Positions 18,665-28,193 are shown, counted from the first letter of the stretch. The stretch is 64,000 nucleotides of DNA from Nocardioides guangzhouensis (GCF_004519545.1 NZ_SDKM01000010.1:62001-126000); one strand, 5' to 3'. A program made the numbers and translations. Notes: generated by a model from the letters alone, not told the origin.

Positions 18665-20221
18665 GTGCTCAACCTGTCCGTGTTCCTCGAGGACTCCGCC
18701 CGCCGCTACCCCGACCGCGACGCCGTGGTGCTCGGCGACACCCGGCTGAGCTACGCGCAGGTGGACGCCGCGGCCAACCAGGTCGCCAACCTGCTCGTCG
18801 ACCTCGGGATCCAGCCGGGCGACAAGGTCGCGCTGAGCTGCCCGAACCTGCCGTACTTCCCGATCGTCTACTACGGGATCCTCAAGGCCGGGGCCGTGGT
18901 CGCGCCGCTCAACGTGCTGCTCAAGGGCCGGGAGGTGGCCTACCACCTCAACGACTCCGAGGCGAAGGCGTACTTCTGCTTCCAGGGCACGCCGGACCTG
19001 CCGATGGCGCAGGAGGGGTACGCCGGCTTCGGCCAGGCCGAGGGCTGCGAGCACTTCTTCGTGATCACCGCCGACCCCGCGGCCGGATCCCCGATCGAGG
19101 GCACCACGACGATGGCGGCGGCGCTGAAGGACCAGGCGGCGACCTTCGACTCCGTGGTCACCGAGGCCACCGACACCGCCGTGATCCTCTACACCTCGGG
19201 CACCACCGGGCAGGCCAAGGGCGCGGAGCTCAGCCACGCGAACGCGGTGATGAACGCCCTGACCTGCAACCGGCTCTTCGACAGCAAGCCGGCCTCGGAC
19301 ACGCACCTGCTGACGCTCCCGCTGTTCCACTCGTTCGGCTCGACGGTGCAGATGAACGCCGGATTCTCGATGGGCGCCACCCTGGTGCTGCTGCCGCGCT
19401 TCGACGCCCAGCAGGCGGTGGCGCTGTTCGAGAAGGAGACGATCACGTTCTTCGCAGGTGTCCCGACGATGTGGTGGGGCCTGCTGCACGCGCTTGGCGA
19501 CACCGACACCGGGGTCGACGTCGAGCGGATCGCCCGCAACCTCCGGATCGGCGTGTCCGGCGGCGCCAGCCTTCCGGTCGAGATCATCAGCCAGGTCAAG
19601 GAGAAGCTCGGCGTCCAGATCCTCGAGGGGTACGGCCTGTCCGAGACCTCGCCGGTGGCGACGTTCAGCGACCCCGACCGGGACCCGCGCCCGGGCTCCA
19701 TCGGGATCCCGATCTGGGGCATCGAGGTGCGGCTGGTCGACCCGGACTGGAAGGCCGTCGAGGGCGCCGACGAGGTCGGCGAGATCGCGATCAAAGGCCA
19801 CAACATCATGAAGGGCTACTACAACCGGCCCGAGGCGACCGCCGAGGTGATGCGGGACGGCTGGTTCCGCTCCGGCGACCTGGCCCGCCGCGACGAGGAC
19901 GGCTTCTACTACATCGTCGACCGGTCGAAGGACATGATCATCCGGGGTGGGTTCAACGTCTACCCGCGGGAGGTCGAGGAGGTCCTGATGACCCACGAGG
20001 CGGTCTCGCTGGCCGCCGTGATCGGCGTACCCCACGAGAGCCACGGCGAGGAGATCAAGGCGTTCGTGATCCGCAACGAGGGCGCCGAGGTGACCGAGGA
20101 GGAGCTGGTCGCGTGGGGCAAGGAGGAGATGGCGGCCTACAAGTACCCCCGCGTCGTCGAGTTCGTCGACGCGCTCCCGATGACCGCGACCGGCAAGATC
20201 CTCAAGCGCGAGCTGTCCTGA
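18665..20221 (+). CDS. Long-chain fatty-acid--CoA ligase / acyl-CoA synthetase
   Basis: AMP-forming ligase that activates a carboxylic acid to its acyl-CoA through an adenylate. The 518-residue length suits the FadD-like class. Core motifs are present in order: P-loop YTSGTTGQAKGAEL (about residues 177-190), GYGLSETSP, GWFRSGDLARRDEDG with the ribose-binding Asp, hinge RSKDMIIRGGFNVYP, and the C-terminal catalytic Lys in ATGKILKREL. Chain-length specificity cannot be assigned. The start is GTG 18665; GAGG (18652-18655) could be its Shine-Dalgarno. The next gene begins one base after its stop. Confidence 0.92.
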   Translation: MLNLSVFLEDSARRYPDRDAVVLGDTRLSYAQVDAAANQVANLLVDLGIQPGDKVALSCPNLPYFPIVYYGILKAGAVVAPLNVLLKGREVAYHLNDSEAKAYFCFQGTPDLPMAQEGYAGFGQAEGCEHFFVITADPAAGSPIEGTTTMAAALKDQAATFDSVVTEATDTAVILYTSGTTGQAKGAELSHANAVMNALTCNRLFDSKPASDTHLLTLPLFHSFGSTVQMNAGFSMGATLVLLPRFDAQQAVALFEKETITFFAGVPTMWWGLLHALGDTDTGVDVERIARNLRIGVSGGASLPVEIISQVKEKLGVQILEGYGLSETSPVATFSDPDRDPRPGSIGIPIWGIEVRLVDPDWKAVEGADEVGEIAIKGHNIMKGYYNRPEATAEVMRDGWFRSGDLARRDEDGFYYIVDRSKDMIIRGGFNVYPREVEEVLMTHEAVSLAAVIGVPHESHGEEIKAFVIRNEGAEVTEEELVAWGKEEMAAYKYPRVVEFVDALPMTATGKILKRELS

Positions 20222-20222
20222 G

Positions 20223-20420
20223 GTGCGCGGCACCCTCGCCGTCGCGCTCGGCGGCATCCTGTTCCTGCTCGGGCTGGTGTGGACGCTCCAGGGTCTCGGC
20301 TACCTCGAGGGCAGCCCGATGACCGGCGTCGCGCTCTGGGCGGTCGTCGGGCCGATCCTCGCCGGGCTCGGCGTGGGGCTGGCGATCGTCGGGCTGCGCG
20401 GAGCAGGCCGACGACGCTGA
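20223..20420 (+). CDS. small two-helix membrane protein
   Basis: A 65-residue protein beginning at GTG 20223, a single base after the acyl-CoA ligase stop, so translation is probably coupled. Two hydrophobic segments (residues 4-20 and 36-57) are separated by a short loop GYLEGSPMTG, and the C-terminus is basic (RGAGRRR), putting both ends in the cytoplasm. No family was recognised beyond resemblance to small actinobacterial integral membrane proteins. A role alongside the ligase is possible but not shown. Confidence 0.6.
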   Translation: MRGTLAVALGGILFLLGLVWTLQGLGYLEGSPMTGVALWAVVGPILAGLGVGLAIVGLRGAGRRR

Positions 20421-20422
20421 CT

Positions 20423-20449
20423 CTCAGGGACGTCTCAGCGACGGCTCAG
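20423..20449 (+). promoter_or_regulatory. three CTCAG direct repeats at 11-bp spacing
   Basis: CTCAG occurs at 20423, 20434 and 20445, exactly one helical turn apart, about 57-80 bp upstream of ATG 20506. Helically phased direct repeats are the usual target of OmpR/PhoB-type response regulators; CTCAG-containing repeats recall MprA-type sites of mycobacteria. The regulator is inferred, not visible. Confidence 0.4.
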
Positions 20450-20505
20450 GCACCGCCGAGGTCGGTCCGGCACGCTGGACGGCGGCCCCGATCCCGAGGA
20501 GGACC

Positions 20506-20763
20506 ATGCCGGAGGAGCACCAACCCGCGACCCAGCCCGCGACCCAGCCCGACGCCCACGCCGACCCGCCCGGACAACGGCGCGCACGGCCCCGCCGTAC
20601 CGTCCTCGCCACCGCCGGCCTCACCGCCAGCGCGGCCGTGATCGCGGCCACCCTGCTGTCCGCGCAGAACGACGACCAGGCGGGGGACCAGGCCGGTGGG
20701 GCTCCGAGCGGCGAGACGAGCCAGGTCCAGTTCCAGGACGAGCCGGACACCTCACTAGACTGA
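20506..20763 (+). CDS. small single-pass membrane or secreted protein, unknown
   Basis: An 85-residue protein with AGGAGG (20496-20501) as Shine-Dalgarno. The N-terminus is hydrophilic with a 12-bp-encoded repeat (QPATQPATQP). A basic stretch RRARPRRT follows and then one hydrophobic segment (about residues 33-52). The outside tail is acidic and Gln-rich, ending in DEPDTSLD. This is a type II-like membrane anchor or an uncleaved signal. The phased CTCAG repeats upstream suggest it may belong to an envelope-stress or two-component regulon. It precedes purS by 35 bp. No family recognised. Confidence 0.55.
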   Translation: MPEEHQPATQPATQPDAHADPPGQRRARPRRTVLATAGLTASAAVIAATLLSAQNDDQAGDQAGGAPSGETSQVQFQDEPDTSLD

Positions 20764-20798
20764 CGCGCGCAGACATCCCCCGAGCCAAGGAGTCCCTC

Positions 20799-21071
20799 GT
20801 GGCCCGTGTCGTCGTCGACGTCATGCTCAAGCCGGAAATCCTCGACCCGCAGGGCAAGGCGGTGCAGGGCGCGCTGCCGCGGCTCGGCTTCAGCGGCGTC
20901 TCGGACGTCCGCCAGGGCAAGCGCTTCGAGCTCGAGATCGACGGTGACGCCACCGACGAGACGCTGGCCCGCGTGCACGAGATCGCCGAGACCCTCCTGT
21001 CGAACCCGGTGATCGAGGACTACGCGGTCCACGTCGAGGGCGGGTCCGCCAGCGCGAAGCACCGCGCCTGA
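20799..21071 (+). CDS. purS: Phosphoribosylformylglycinamidine synthase subunit PurS
   Basis: Small structural subunit of the three-part FGAM synthase (PurS-PurQ-PurL), which converts FGAR to FGAM using glutamine and ATP. The 90 residues follow the family pattern [21 protein letters not shown], then [18 protein letters not shown] and a C-terminal [11 protein letters not shown]. Start GTG 20799 has AAGGAG 9 bp upstream; a TAGACT box at 20756-20761 may be the promoter, overlapping the end of the previous gene. The TGA stop overlaps the purQ ATG by one base (TGATG), so the two are translationally coupled. Confidence 0.94.
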   Translation: MARVVVDVMLKPEILDPQGKAVQGALPRLGFSGVSDVRQGKRFELEIDGDATDETLARVHEIAETLLSNPVIEDYAVHVEGGSASAKHRA

Positions 21072-21748
21072 TGAGCGGCCTGCGGATCGGGGTCGTCACC
21101 TTCCCCGGCTCCCTCGACGACGTCGACGCCCAGCGCGCGGTCCGGATCGGCGGGAACGAGGCGGTCGCGCTCTGGCACGGTGACCACGACCTCCAGGGCG
21201 TGGACGCGGTGGTGCTGCCCGGAGGGTTCTCCTACGGCGACTACCTGCGCTGCGGGGCGATCTCCCGTTTCTCCCCGGTGATGACGGAGGTCATCGAGGC
21301 CGCCGGCCGCGGCCTGCCCGTGCTCGGCATCTGCAACGGCTTCCAGATCCTCTGCGAGTCCCACCTGCTGCCCGGGGCCCTGATCCGCAACGACCACCGC
21401 AAGTTCGCCTGCCTCGACCAGCGCGTGCGCATCGAGAACAACCACACGCCGTGGACCTCGTCGTACGCCGACGGTGGCGAGATCACGATCGTGCTCAAGA
21501 ACGGCGAGGGGTCCTACGTCGCCGACACCGAGACCCTCGACCGGCTCGAGGGCGAGGGTCGGGTGGTGGCCCGCTACGTCGGCGAGAACCCCAACGGCTC
21601 GCAGCGCCACATCGCCGGCATCACCAACGAGCGCGGCAACGTGGTCGGCCTGATGCCGCACCCCGAGCACGCGGTCGAGGACCTGTGCGGGCCCGGCACC
21701 GACGGGCTCGGCTTCTTCACCTCGCTCGCGGCGCAGGTGCTGTCATGA
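21071..21748 (+). CDS. purQ: Phosphoribosylformylglycinamidine synthase subunit PurQ (glutaminase)
   Basis: Class I glutamine amidotransferase that supplies ammonia to PurL. At 225 residues it is complete. The nucleophile Cys is in [11 protein letters not shown] and the catalytic His/Glu pair in [11 protein letters not shown]. The opening [14 protein letters not shown] and [17 protein letters not shown] match the family. It is coupled to purS by TGATG and to the DUF3817 gene by an ATGA overlap. purL lies 4 kb downstream beyond four unrelated genes, an unusual split of the synthase. Confidence 0.95.
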   Translation: MSGLRIGVVTFPGSLDDVDAQRAVRIGGNEAVALWHGDHDLQGVDAVVLPGGFSYGDYLRCGAISRFSPVMTEVIEAAGRGLPVLGICNGFQILCESHLLPGALIRNDHRKFACLDQRVRIENNHTPWTSSYADGGEITIVLKNGEGSYVADTETLDRLEGEGRVVARYVGENPNGSQRHIAGITNERGNVVGLMPHPEHAVEDLCGPGTDGLGFFTSLAAQVLS

Positions 21749-22188
21749 CTCCTCTTGTCCTGTTCCGCCGGGTCGCTGTCGCCGAGGCGGTCACCTGGGC
21801 GCTGCTGCTCCTCGGCATGGTGCTGAAGTACCTCACCGAGACCACCGAGCTCGGGGTCCGGGTCTTCGGCATGGTCCACGGCGTCGTGTTCGTCGCCTAC
21901 TGCGTCACCACCGTGCTGGTCACCGTCGACCAGCGCTGGTCCGCGCGCCGGGCGCTGCTCGGGCTCGCGGCCGCGGTGCCACCGTTCTGCACCGTCTGGT
22001 TCGACCGGTACGCCGAGTCCCGTGGTCTGCTCCCCGCCACCTGGCGTCTGCGGGCCGACCCCCCGGTGACCGTGCTGGAGCGCCCGGCCGCGTGGGCGCT
22101 GCGCCACCCCGGCCGGGGCGCCGCCGCGGGCGTCGCCACGGTGGGCGCGCTGACCGCGGTCGCGTTGCTGGTCGGACCGCCGGCCTGA
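21745..22188 (+). CDS. DUF3817 integral membrane protein
   Basis: A 147-residue protein starting at ATG 21745 within the ATGA overlap with purQ. The N-terminal 90 residues form the DUF3817 domain with three hydrophobic helices: [41 protein letters not shown] and a third around [24 protein letters not shown] further hydrophobic segment lies at the C-terminus. In actinobacteria DUF3817 genes are common neighbours of purine genes; function is unknown. It probably ends the purSQ unit. Confidence 0.85.
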   Translation: MTPLVLFRRVAVAEAVTWALLLLGMVLKYLTETTELGVRVFGMVHGVVFVAYCVTTVLVTVDQRWSARRALLGLAAAVPPFCTVWFDRYAESRGLLPATWRLRADPPVTVLERPAAWALRHPGRGAAAGVATVGALTAVALLVGPPA

Positions 22189-22219
22189 GTGGCCGGGCCT
22201 GACCCCGGGCCGGCGACGG

Positions 22220-23560
22220 TCAGTAGCCGCCGGCCTGGAGCCTGCGCCACGCCTTGCTGTGCATGACGCCGGTGGCCGACATCCCGACCTGGCGCTGCCA
22301 CGTCTTGACGAGGTTCTCGGTGCTGCGGAAGTAGGCGCCGTCCGCGGCCTGCCGGGTCCCGGTCGCGGCCACGAGCGCTCGCTGCAGGCGGGCGACGAAC
22401 GGGCCGGTGGTGCCGTACTTCGCCGGTCGGTAGGCCCCGCGGCTGTGGATCTGGATCCAGTCGCGCTTGCGCCAGGTGTTCGACGCCGGGGCGCCGACCT
22501 TCTTCTGCCAGGCGCGGACCGCGGCGGTCACGGCGGGGGAGAAGACGCCGTTGACCTTGCCGGCGTACACACGCTGCCGCTGGAGCAGGCACTGCAGCGC
22601 CTTGACCGCAGCGGTGCGCGTCGAGCCCTCCCGCATGGTCGGGTACGACGGGAGGTCGATGCTGACGCCGCCGCAGAAGGTCTCCGCCTTGCGGCGCTGG
22701 GAGCCGGTGCCGACCTCGAGGTAGTTGCTGTCGATGTTGATGGTGACGCCGCCCCAGGTCTCGTTGTGGCCGCCGCGGTACTGCTTGACCCGCCGGCCCG
22801 GCCGCCAGCCGTCGTCCCGGACGTAGGAGGTGGAGGTGTTCGCGACGCCGTCCCACCGGGCGATCCAGATCATGTCCGGGAGGACGAACTGGCCGGCCCG
22901 GTAGACGCGGGCGTTGTCGACCATCTTAATGCCGGAGCCGGCGCTCGAGTAGAGGCCGGAGACGTAGTCGAGCGCGTGCAGCGAGCGGGTCCACGCGTGC
23001 AGGAACCGCAGCGCGGACTCGCGACAGGCGGTGTTGTCGAAGTCGAAGCCCTCGAGGTCGTACCAGAGGGTGGAGCCGGCGGTGATGCCGAGTGCCTGGG
23101 CGGCCCGGACGGCGTCCTTCCCCTCGGCCCAGCCCTGCTGGCGGGCCCTGCGGTAGTTGTCCGTCGAGCTCGGGTTGATCTTGACGTCGTCCTGGTACCG
23201 CGGGAACCGGGGCTGGCAGGAGGCCTGAGGGCCGAGCGTGATCGGCAGCAGCTTCCACTGGCGGGCCAGCTGGTTGCTGACCCAGGTCCTGGTCAGGTTG
23301 GGCTGGCTGCGGCAGGCCCGGGACTTGCCCGAGATGTAGATGCCCACAGCGGAGAAGGGGGAGTACTCACGCCAGGCGTCCATCTTGGACTGGGTGGGCG
23401 CGAGGCACTGGTCGAAGCCGTAGCCGGTGAAGTTGCCGGGGGTCACCCGGTTCGCCGCCTGGGCGGGTGCCGTCAGGACGGCGACGGTGGTCGCCACGGT
23501 GGCGAGGATGGCGGCGGCCGCGGCGAGGGACCGCAGGGCTCGACGGGGAAGGGGGCTCAT
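22220..23560 (-). CDS. Secreted DUF1906 glycoside-hydrolase-like protein with C-terminal peptidoglycan-binding repeats
   Basis: A 446-residue exported protein. A signal peptide (RRALRSLAAAAAILATVATTVAVLTAPAQA) ends about residue 36. The catalytic-like domain (about 40-270) resembles DUF1906/Rv2525c, a TIM-barrel related to GH25-type hydrolases: GYGFDQCLAP, FSAVGIYISGKSRAC, WYDLEGFDFDNTAC and IWIARWDG. Two peptidoglycan-binding-like repeats follow (about 305-370 and 375-440; LQCLLQRQRVYAGKVNGVFS and LQRALVAATG). It likely acts on cell wall. ATG 23560 is chosen over an in-frame TTG at 23575 because GGAG precedes it at good distance. An inverted repeat lies 70-95 bp upstream. Confidence 0.82.
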   Translation of the reverse strand: MSPLPRRALRSLAAAAAILATVATTVAVLTAPAQAANRVTPGNFTGYGFDQCLAPTQSKMDAWREYSPFSAVGIYISGKSRACRSQPNLTRTWVSNQLARQWKLLPITLGPQASCQPRFPRYQDDVKINPSSTDNYRRARQQGWAEGKDAVRAAQALGITAGSTLWYDLEGFDFDNTACRESALRFLHAWTRSLHALDYVSGLYSSAGSGIKMVDNARVYRAGQFVLPDMIWIARWDGVANTSTSYVRDDGWRPGRRVKQYRGGHNETWGGVTINIDSNYLEVGTGSQRRKAETFCGGVSIDLPSYPTMREGSTRTAAVKALQCLLQRQRVYAGKVNGVFSPAVTAAVRAWQKKVGAPASNTWRKRDWIQIHSRGAYRPAKYGTTGPFVARLQRALVAATGTRQAADGAYFRSTENLVKTWQRQVGMSATGVMHSKAWRRLQAGGY

Positions 23561-23630
23561 GGTTCGGGTCTCCAAGCCTGGTCGGGTGCGGTCACCTTAA
23601 CCTCAGAAATCACACCCGTCACAGGAGTCG

Positions 23631-23654
23631 GCGAACTACACATCTGTAGTTTGC
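23631..23654 (-). promoter_or_regulatory. inverted repeat upstream of the cell-wall hydrolase
   Basis: GCGAACTACA-CATC-TGTAGTTTGC: 10-bp arms with one mismatch, centred about 82 bp upstream of ATG 23560 in an AT-richer stretch. It could be an operator or a leader hairpin; its location before a cell-wall hydrolase makes it worth testing. Confidence 0.4.
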
Positions 23655-23664
23655 GCAGGTCAGA

Positions 23665-23704
23665 GCGGGTGTGGCCGCGACCGACCGGTCGCGGCCACAC
23701 CCGC
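23665..23704 (-). terminator. very strong hairpin downstream of an MFS gene
   Basis: Perfect 19-bp stem GCGGGTGTGGCCGCGACCG / CGGTCGCGGCCACACCCGC with 2 nt between the arms, 20 bp past the MFS stop. No T-tract. It separates the MFS transcript from the next gene on the same strand. Confidence 0.8.
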
Positions 23705-23723
23705 GTTCTGTGTCGGACGGGGG

Positions 23724-25199
23724 TCAGGCGACCTCGTCCAGGACCGGCTCGGTGACCGGGTCGGGAGCCCGGTCGAGGGCGGTGGTGCTCGCCCGCCGCG
23801 GGCGCAGCGCCACTGCGGTGACCACGAGTGCCACGGCCGCGAACGCGGCCGAGGTCAGGAACGCCTCGCGGACGCCCGGCACGAACTGGCCGGGCACCGC
23901 GCCGGCGGCGTACACCGACACGATGGTGGCCACGCCGACCGCGCTGCCGAGCTGCTGCGTGGTCTGCAACAGGCCGGAGGCCGCACCGGCGTGCTCCGGC
24001 TCGACGCCCCCGAGGACGCTCGCGGTGATCGGCATGAAGACCAGCCCGGTCGCGAGGCCGGCGATCGTCATCGGGCCGAACACCGCGCCGAGGTAGGTGT
24101 CGGTGGTGCCGATGCCGCTGAGCCAGGCGTAGCCGCCGGCCAGGGCGAGGGTCCCGACCATGATCATCGAGCGGGCGCCGTACCGGGCCAGGAGGCGGGG
24201 CGTCACCCGCGACATCGCGAAGATGCCGAGGCTGAACGGCAGGAACGCGACGCCGGAGGCGAGCGGCCCGAAGCCGAGCACCACCTGGACGTACTGCACG
24301 ACCAGGAAGAACATCGACAGGTTGGCGCCGATCACCAGCGCCATCACGGCCAGCGCGGCGACCCGGTCCCGGTCCCTCACCAGGGACGGACGGACCAGCG
24401 GGTGCGGGTGGCGCACCTCGGTCCGGGCGAGCACGGCGAGCAGGGCGAGGCCGAGCGCGAAGCCGCCGATCGTCCGCACGGAGAGCCATCCGTGCTCCGG
24501 GGTGCCGATCAGTGCCCAGACCAGCGAGACGGCGCCCAGGGTCGCGGTCAGCGCGCCGACCACGTCGAACCGGCCCGGGCGGCGCCGGGTCTCGTCGACG
24601 AAGCGCGGCGCGAGCAGCAGCACGCCGATGCCGATGGGCACGTTGATGAACAACGTCCAGCGCCACGACCCGACGTCGGTGAGCAGGCCGCCGAGGAGCA
24701 GGCCGATCGAGGCGCCACCGGAGGAGACGGCGCCGAACAGCGCGAACGCCCGGTGCCGGGCCGCCTCGTCGGGAGCGCTGGTGGTGAGCAGGGCCAGCAC
24801 GCTCGGCGCGGCCAGCGCGGCACCGACGCCCTGCAGGGTGCGGGCCGCGACCAGCTGGCCAGGCGTCTGGGCCAGCCCGCCGAGCGCGGAGGCCACGGTG
24901 AAGACGGCGAGCCCGATCTCGAAGGCCTTCAGCCGTCCGAAGACGTCACCGAGACGTCCGCCGAGCAGGAGCAGCCCGCCGAACGCGAGCGTGTAGGCGT
25001 TGAGCACCCACGACAGCGAAGCCGGGCCGAAGCCCAAGTCGGCGTCGATGCGGGGCAGGGCGACGTTCACCACGGTCGCGTCGAGGACCAGCATCAGCTG
25101 GGCGACGAGGACGATCGCGATGCCGGTCGCGGCACGTCCGGCGTCCGGCGGGAGGTCGGTCTGGAGGTCGGTGCGGGGAGCTCGCGGGTGCACGGTCAT
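23724..25199 (-). CDS. MFS drug-efflux transporter, DHA2 family
   Basis: A 491-residue DHA2-type transporter. TM1 carries LVLDATVVNVALPRI and the TM2-3 loop GGRLGDVFGRLK. Start ATG 25199 (MTVHPRAPRTD) is preferred to longer frames that would run across the operator region. AGGA precedes it. It is divergent from a TetR gene, a classic efflux pump/repressor arrangement, with two dyads in the 109-bp gap. Exported compound unknown. Confidence 0.87.
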   Translation of the reverse strand: MTVHPRAPRTDLQTDLPPDAGRAATGIAIVLVAQLMLVLDATVVNVALPRIDADLGFGPASLSWVLNAYTLAFGGLLLLGGRLGDVFGRLKAFEIGLAVFTVASALGGLAQTPGQLVAARTLQGVGAALAAPSVLALLTTSAPDEAARHRAFALFGAVSSGGASIGLLLGGLLTDVGSWRWTLFINVPIGIGVLLLAPRFVDETRRRPGRFDVVGALTATLGAVSLVWALIGTPEHGWLSVRTIGGFALGLALLAVLARTEVRHPHPLVRPSLVRDRDRVAALAVMALVIGANLSMFFLVVQYVQVVLGFGPLASGVAFLPFSLGIFAMSRVTPRLLARYGARSMIMVGTLALAGGYAWLSGIGTTDTYLGAVFGPMTIAGLATGLVFMPITASVLGGVEPEHAGAASGLLQTTQQLGSAVGVATIVSVYAAGAVPGQFVPGVREAFLTSAAFAAVALVVTAVALRPRRASTTALDRAPDPVTEPVLDEVA

Positions 25200-25242
25200 G
25201 GGAGAGGTCCTGTTCTGCCCCGGCGGGGCGAGGTACTCTAGA

Positions 25243-25291
25243 CGGAGAATGACTCCGGTTCTGGGATCCACCATACGGAGAGTGTCTCCGT
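25243..25291. promoter_or_regulatory. two operator dyads between MFS and TetR genes
   Basis: CGGAG-AATGA-CTCCG (25243-25257) and ACGGAGA-GTG-TCTCCGT (25275-25291, perfect 7-bp arms) share the CGGAG half-site. Half-site spacing differs by one base, and the centres are 33 bp apart, three helical turns. Confidence 0.65.
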
Positions 25292-25308
25292 TTAGCAAGG
25301 GGAATGCT

Positions 25309-25857
25309 GTGCGTGCCGACGCCAAGCGCAACTACGACCGGATCGTGGAGGTCGCCCGCGAGGTCTTCCGCGAGCAGGGGTACGACGCCTCGCTGGACCT
25401 CGTCGCCAAGCGGGCCGGGGTCGGCCCGGGCACGCTCTACCGGCACTTCCCCACGCGCGAGAACCTGATCGACGCGATCATGCAGAGCTGGGTGGACCGG
25501 GTGGACGAGGCCGCCGACAAGGCGCTCGCCCAGGAGGGCCCGCCGCGCGACCTGCTGCTCCACTGGTTCGAGGAGTACGTCGCGCTGATCAGCCTGCACA
25601 AGGGCGGCCCGGCCAAGATCACCTCGGCCATGGACGACCCCGCCTCTCCGATCCGGACCAAGTGCGAGGTGCTCAAGACCGCCGGTGACCGGGTGCTCGA
25701 CTGGCTCCGGGCCGAGGGCGCGCTGCGCGAGGGCGTCGAGGTCACCCAGGTGGCCCGCCTCGTCGGCGGCGTCGCCACCGTGGCCGACCAGGGCGACCTC
25801 GATCCGGCGACCGTCCGGCCGCTGCTGGAGGTGGTCGCCGACGGGCTCCTGGTCTGA
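25309..25857 (+). CDS. TetR family transcriptional regulator
   Basis: A 182-residue repressor-like protein starting at GTG 25309 with AAGGGGA upstream. Residues 1-55 hold the HTH ([47 protein letters not shown]). The C-terminal domain resembles the TetR_C group with [17 protein letters not shown]. The frame is open upstream but would cover both operators. It most likely represses the divergent MFS gene through the CGGAG dyads and also its own synthesis. purL follows after 59 bp. Confidence 0.9.
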   Translation: MRADAKRNYDRIVEVAREVFREQGYDASLDLVAKRAGVGPGTLYRHFPTRENLIDAIMQSWVDRVDEAADKALAQEGPPRDLLLHWFEEYVALISLHKGGPAKITSAMDDPASPIRTKCEVLKTAGDRVLDWLRAEGALREGVEVTQVARLVGGVATVADQGDLDPATVRPLLEVVADGLLV

Positions 25858-25903
25858 CCGGTCCGACGGGAAGCCACCGTGCGGGCCGCGGTGGCGTGAC
25901 CGG

Positions 25904-25909
25904 TAGATT
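25904..25909 (+). promoter_or_regulatory. -10 hexamer for a leaderless purL transcript
   Basis: TAGATT ends 7 nt before GTG 25917. This spacing selects GTG 25917 over the in-frame GTG at 25896, which lies upstream of the -10. Confidence 0.5.
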
Positions 25910-25916
25910 GGCGCCC

Positions 25917-28187
25917 GTGCCCGAGACCAGCGCCCCCGAGCGGTCCGCGCTCGACACCGTCGCCGCCGCCAGCCAGGACCCGCACCGCGACCAGCCGTGG
26001 GCCGAGCTCGGCCTGAAGGCAGACGAGTACGCCCGGATCCGCGAGATCCTCGGCCGCCGCCCGACGTCGTCGGAGCTGGCGATGTACTCCGTGATGTGGA
26101 GCGAGCACTGCTCCTACAAGAGCTCCAAGGTGCACCTCCGGCAGTTCTCCGAGATCCCGCAGGAGACTCCCGTCGGAAAGATGCTGGCCGGCATCGGCGA
26201 GAACGCCGGCGTCATCGACATCGGCCAGGGCTACGCGGTCACCTTCAAGGTCGAGTCGCACAACCACCCGTCGTACGTCGAGCCCTACCAGGGCGCCGCG
26301 ACCGGTGTCGGCGGCATCGTTCGCGACATCCTCGCGATGGGCGCCCGGCCGGTCGCCGTGATGGACCCGCTCCGGTTCGGGCCGCTCGACGCCGACGACA
26401 CCCACCGGGTGCTGCCGGGGATCGTGGCCGGGGTCGGCGGCTACGGCAACTGCCTCGGCCTGCCCAACATCGGCGGCGAGGCGGTCTTCGACGAGACCTA
26501 CCTCGGCAACCCGCTGGTCAACGCGCTCTGCGTCGGCGTGCTCAAGCACGAGGACCTGCACCTGGCCAAGGCCTCCGGCGTCGGCAACCAGGTCATCCTG
26601 TACGGCGCCCGGACCGGCGGCGACGGCATCGGAGGCGTTTCCGTGCTCGCCTCCGAGACCTTCGACGAGGGCGGCCCGGCCAAGCGCCCCAGCGTGCAGG
26701 TCGGCGACCCCTTCATGGAGAAGCTGCTCATCGAGTGCACCCTCGAGATCTTTGCGGCCGGCCTCGTCGCCGGCATCCAGGACCTCGGCGGCGCCGGGCT
26801 GTCCTGCGCCACCTCCGAGCTCGCCTCCGCCGGCGACGGCGGCATGCACGTCGAGCTCGACCGGGTCCCGCTGCGCGACTCCACGCTCGCTCCCGAGGAG
26901 ATCCTCATGAGCGAGTCGCAGGAGCGGATGATGGCGGTCGTCGAGCCCGGCGACGTCGAGGCCTTCCTCGCGATCTGCGCGAAGTGGGACGTCGAGGCCG
27001 TGGTGGTGGGCGAGGTGACCGACACCGGCCGGCTGCAGATCGACTGGCACGGCGAGCGCGTGGTCGACGTACCCCCGCGGTCCGTGGCGCACGACGGGCC
27101 GACGTACCAGCGTCCCTTCGCGCGCCCCGACTGGCAGGACGCCCTCCAGGCCGACTCGGCGAACGCGCTCCCTCGGGCGATCACCGGGGCCGAGCTGCGC
27201 GACACCCTGCTCCGCCTGGTCGCCTCGCCGAACCTGTGCGACAAGTCGTGGATCACCGACCAGTACGACCGCTACGTGCGCGGCAACACCGTCCTCGCGC
27301 AGCCGTCCGACTCCGGGATGATCCGGGTCGACGACGAGTCGAACCTCGGCGTCGCGGTCTCCACCGACTGCAACGGACGGTTCGCCAAGCTCGACCCGTA
27401 CGCCGGCGCCCAGCTCGCGCTGGTCGAGTCCTACCGGAACGTGGCCACCGGCGGCGCCGCCCCGCTCGCGATCTCCGACTGCCTCAACTTCGGCTCCCCC
27501 GAGGACCCCGCGGTCATGTGGCAGTTCGCCGAGGCCTGCCGCGGACTGAAGGACGCCTGCGTCGAGCTCGGCATCCCGGTCACCGGCGGCAACGTCAGCC
27601 TCTACAACCAGACCGGCGAGACCGCGATCCTGCCGACCCCGGTGGTCGCGGTGCTCGGCGTCATCGAGGACGTCACCAGGCGCACCCCGTCCGGCTTCGT
27701 CGCCGAGGGCGAGGACGTGTTCCTGCTCGGCAGCACCGGCGAGGACCTCAGCGGCTCGGAGTGGGCGCACGTCGTGCACGGCCACCTCGGCGGGCTGCCG
27801 CCGCGGGTCGACCTGGCCGCGGAGAAGGCGCTGGCCGCGCTGCTGGTGGAGGCGTCCCGCACGGGCGCGGTCACCTCCGCCCACGACGTCTCCGACGGCG
27901 GCGTCGCCCAGGCACTCGCCGAGTCGGCGCTGCGCAACGGGATCGGCTGCACGGTCGGCTTCGAGGGCGACGCGTTCCTCGGCCTGTTCTCCGAGTCCGC
28001 GGCCCGGGCCGTGGTCACCGCCGCCGACGCCGCCGCGCTCAACGACCTGGCCGCGCGCCACGGCGTACCCCTCACCCGGCTCGGCCGCACCGGCGGCCCC
28101 GACCTGGTCGTGGACGGGCACTTCTCGGTGTCGGTCGAGGAGCTCCGGGCCGCCTGGTCCGCGACCCTGCCCGCCGCGCTGGGCTGA
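25917..28187 (+). CDS. purL: Phosphoribosylformylglycinamidine synthase subunit PurL
   Basis: Large catalytic subunit of FGAM synthase, working with PurS and PurQ encoded 4 kb upstream. The 756-residue length is that of the small-type PurL. Motifs include [15 protein letters not shown] at the N-terminus, [33 protein letters not shown], and the second half [16 protein letters not shown] segment [14 protein letters not shown], plus [15 protein letters not shown]. The start is GTG 25917 ([10 protein letters not shown]). It appears to be a single-gene transcript. Confidence 0.96.
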   Translation: MPETSAPERSALDTVAAASQDPHRDQPWAELGLKADEYARIREILGRRPTSSELAMYSVMWSEHCSYKSSKVHLRQFSEIPQETPVGKMLAGIGENAGVIDIGQGYAVTFKVESHNHPSYVEPYQGAATGVGGIVRDILAMGARPVAVMDPLRFGPLDADDTHRVLPGIVAGVGGYGNCLGLPNIGGEAVFDETYLGNPLVNALCVGVLKHEDLHLAKASGVGNQVILYGARTGGDGIGGVSVLASETFDEGGPAKRPSVQVGDPFMEKLLIECTLEIFAAGLVAGIQDLGGAGLSCATSELASAGDGGMHVELDRVPLRDSTLAPEEILMSESQERMMAVVEPGDVEAFLAICAKWDVEAVVVGEVTDTGRLQIDWHGERVVDVPPRSVAHDGPTYQRPFARPDWQDALQADSANALPRAITGAELRDTLLRLVASPNLCDKSWITDQYDRYVRGNTVLAQPSDSGMIRVDDESNLGVAVSTDCNGRFAKLDPYAGAQLALVESYRNVATGGAAPLAISDCLNFGSPEDPAVMWQFAEACRGLKDACVELGIPVTGGNVSLYNQTGETAILPTPVVAVLGVIEDVTRRTPSGFVAEGEDVFLLGSTGEDLSGSEWAHVVHGHLGGLPPRVDLAAEKALAALLVEASRTGAVTSAHDVSDGGVAQALAESALRNGIGCTVGFEGDAFLGLFSESAARAVVTAADAAALNDLAARHGVPLTRLGRTGGPDLVVDGHFSVSVEELRAAWSATLPAALG

Positions 28188-28193
28188 CCCACC

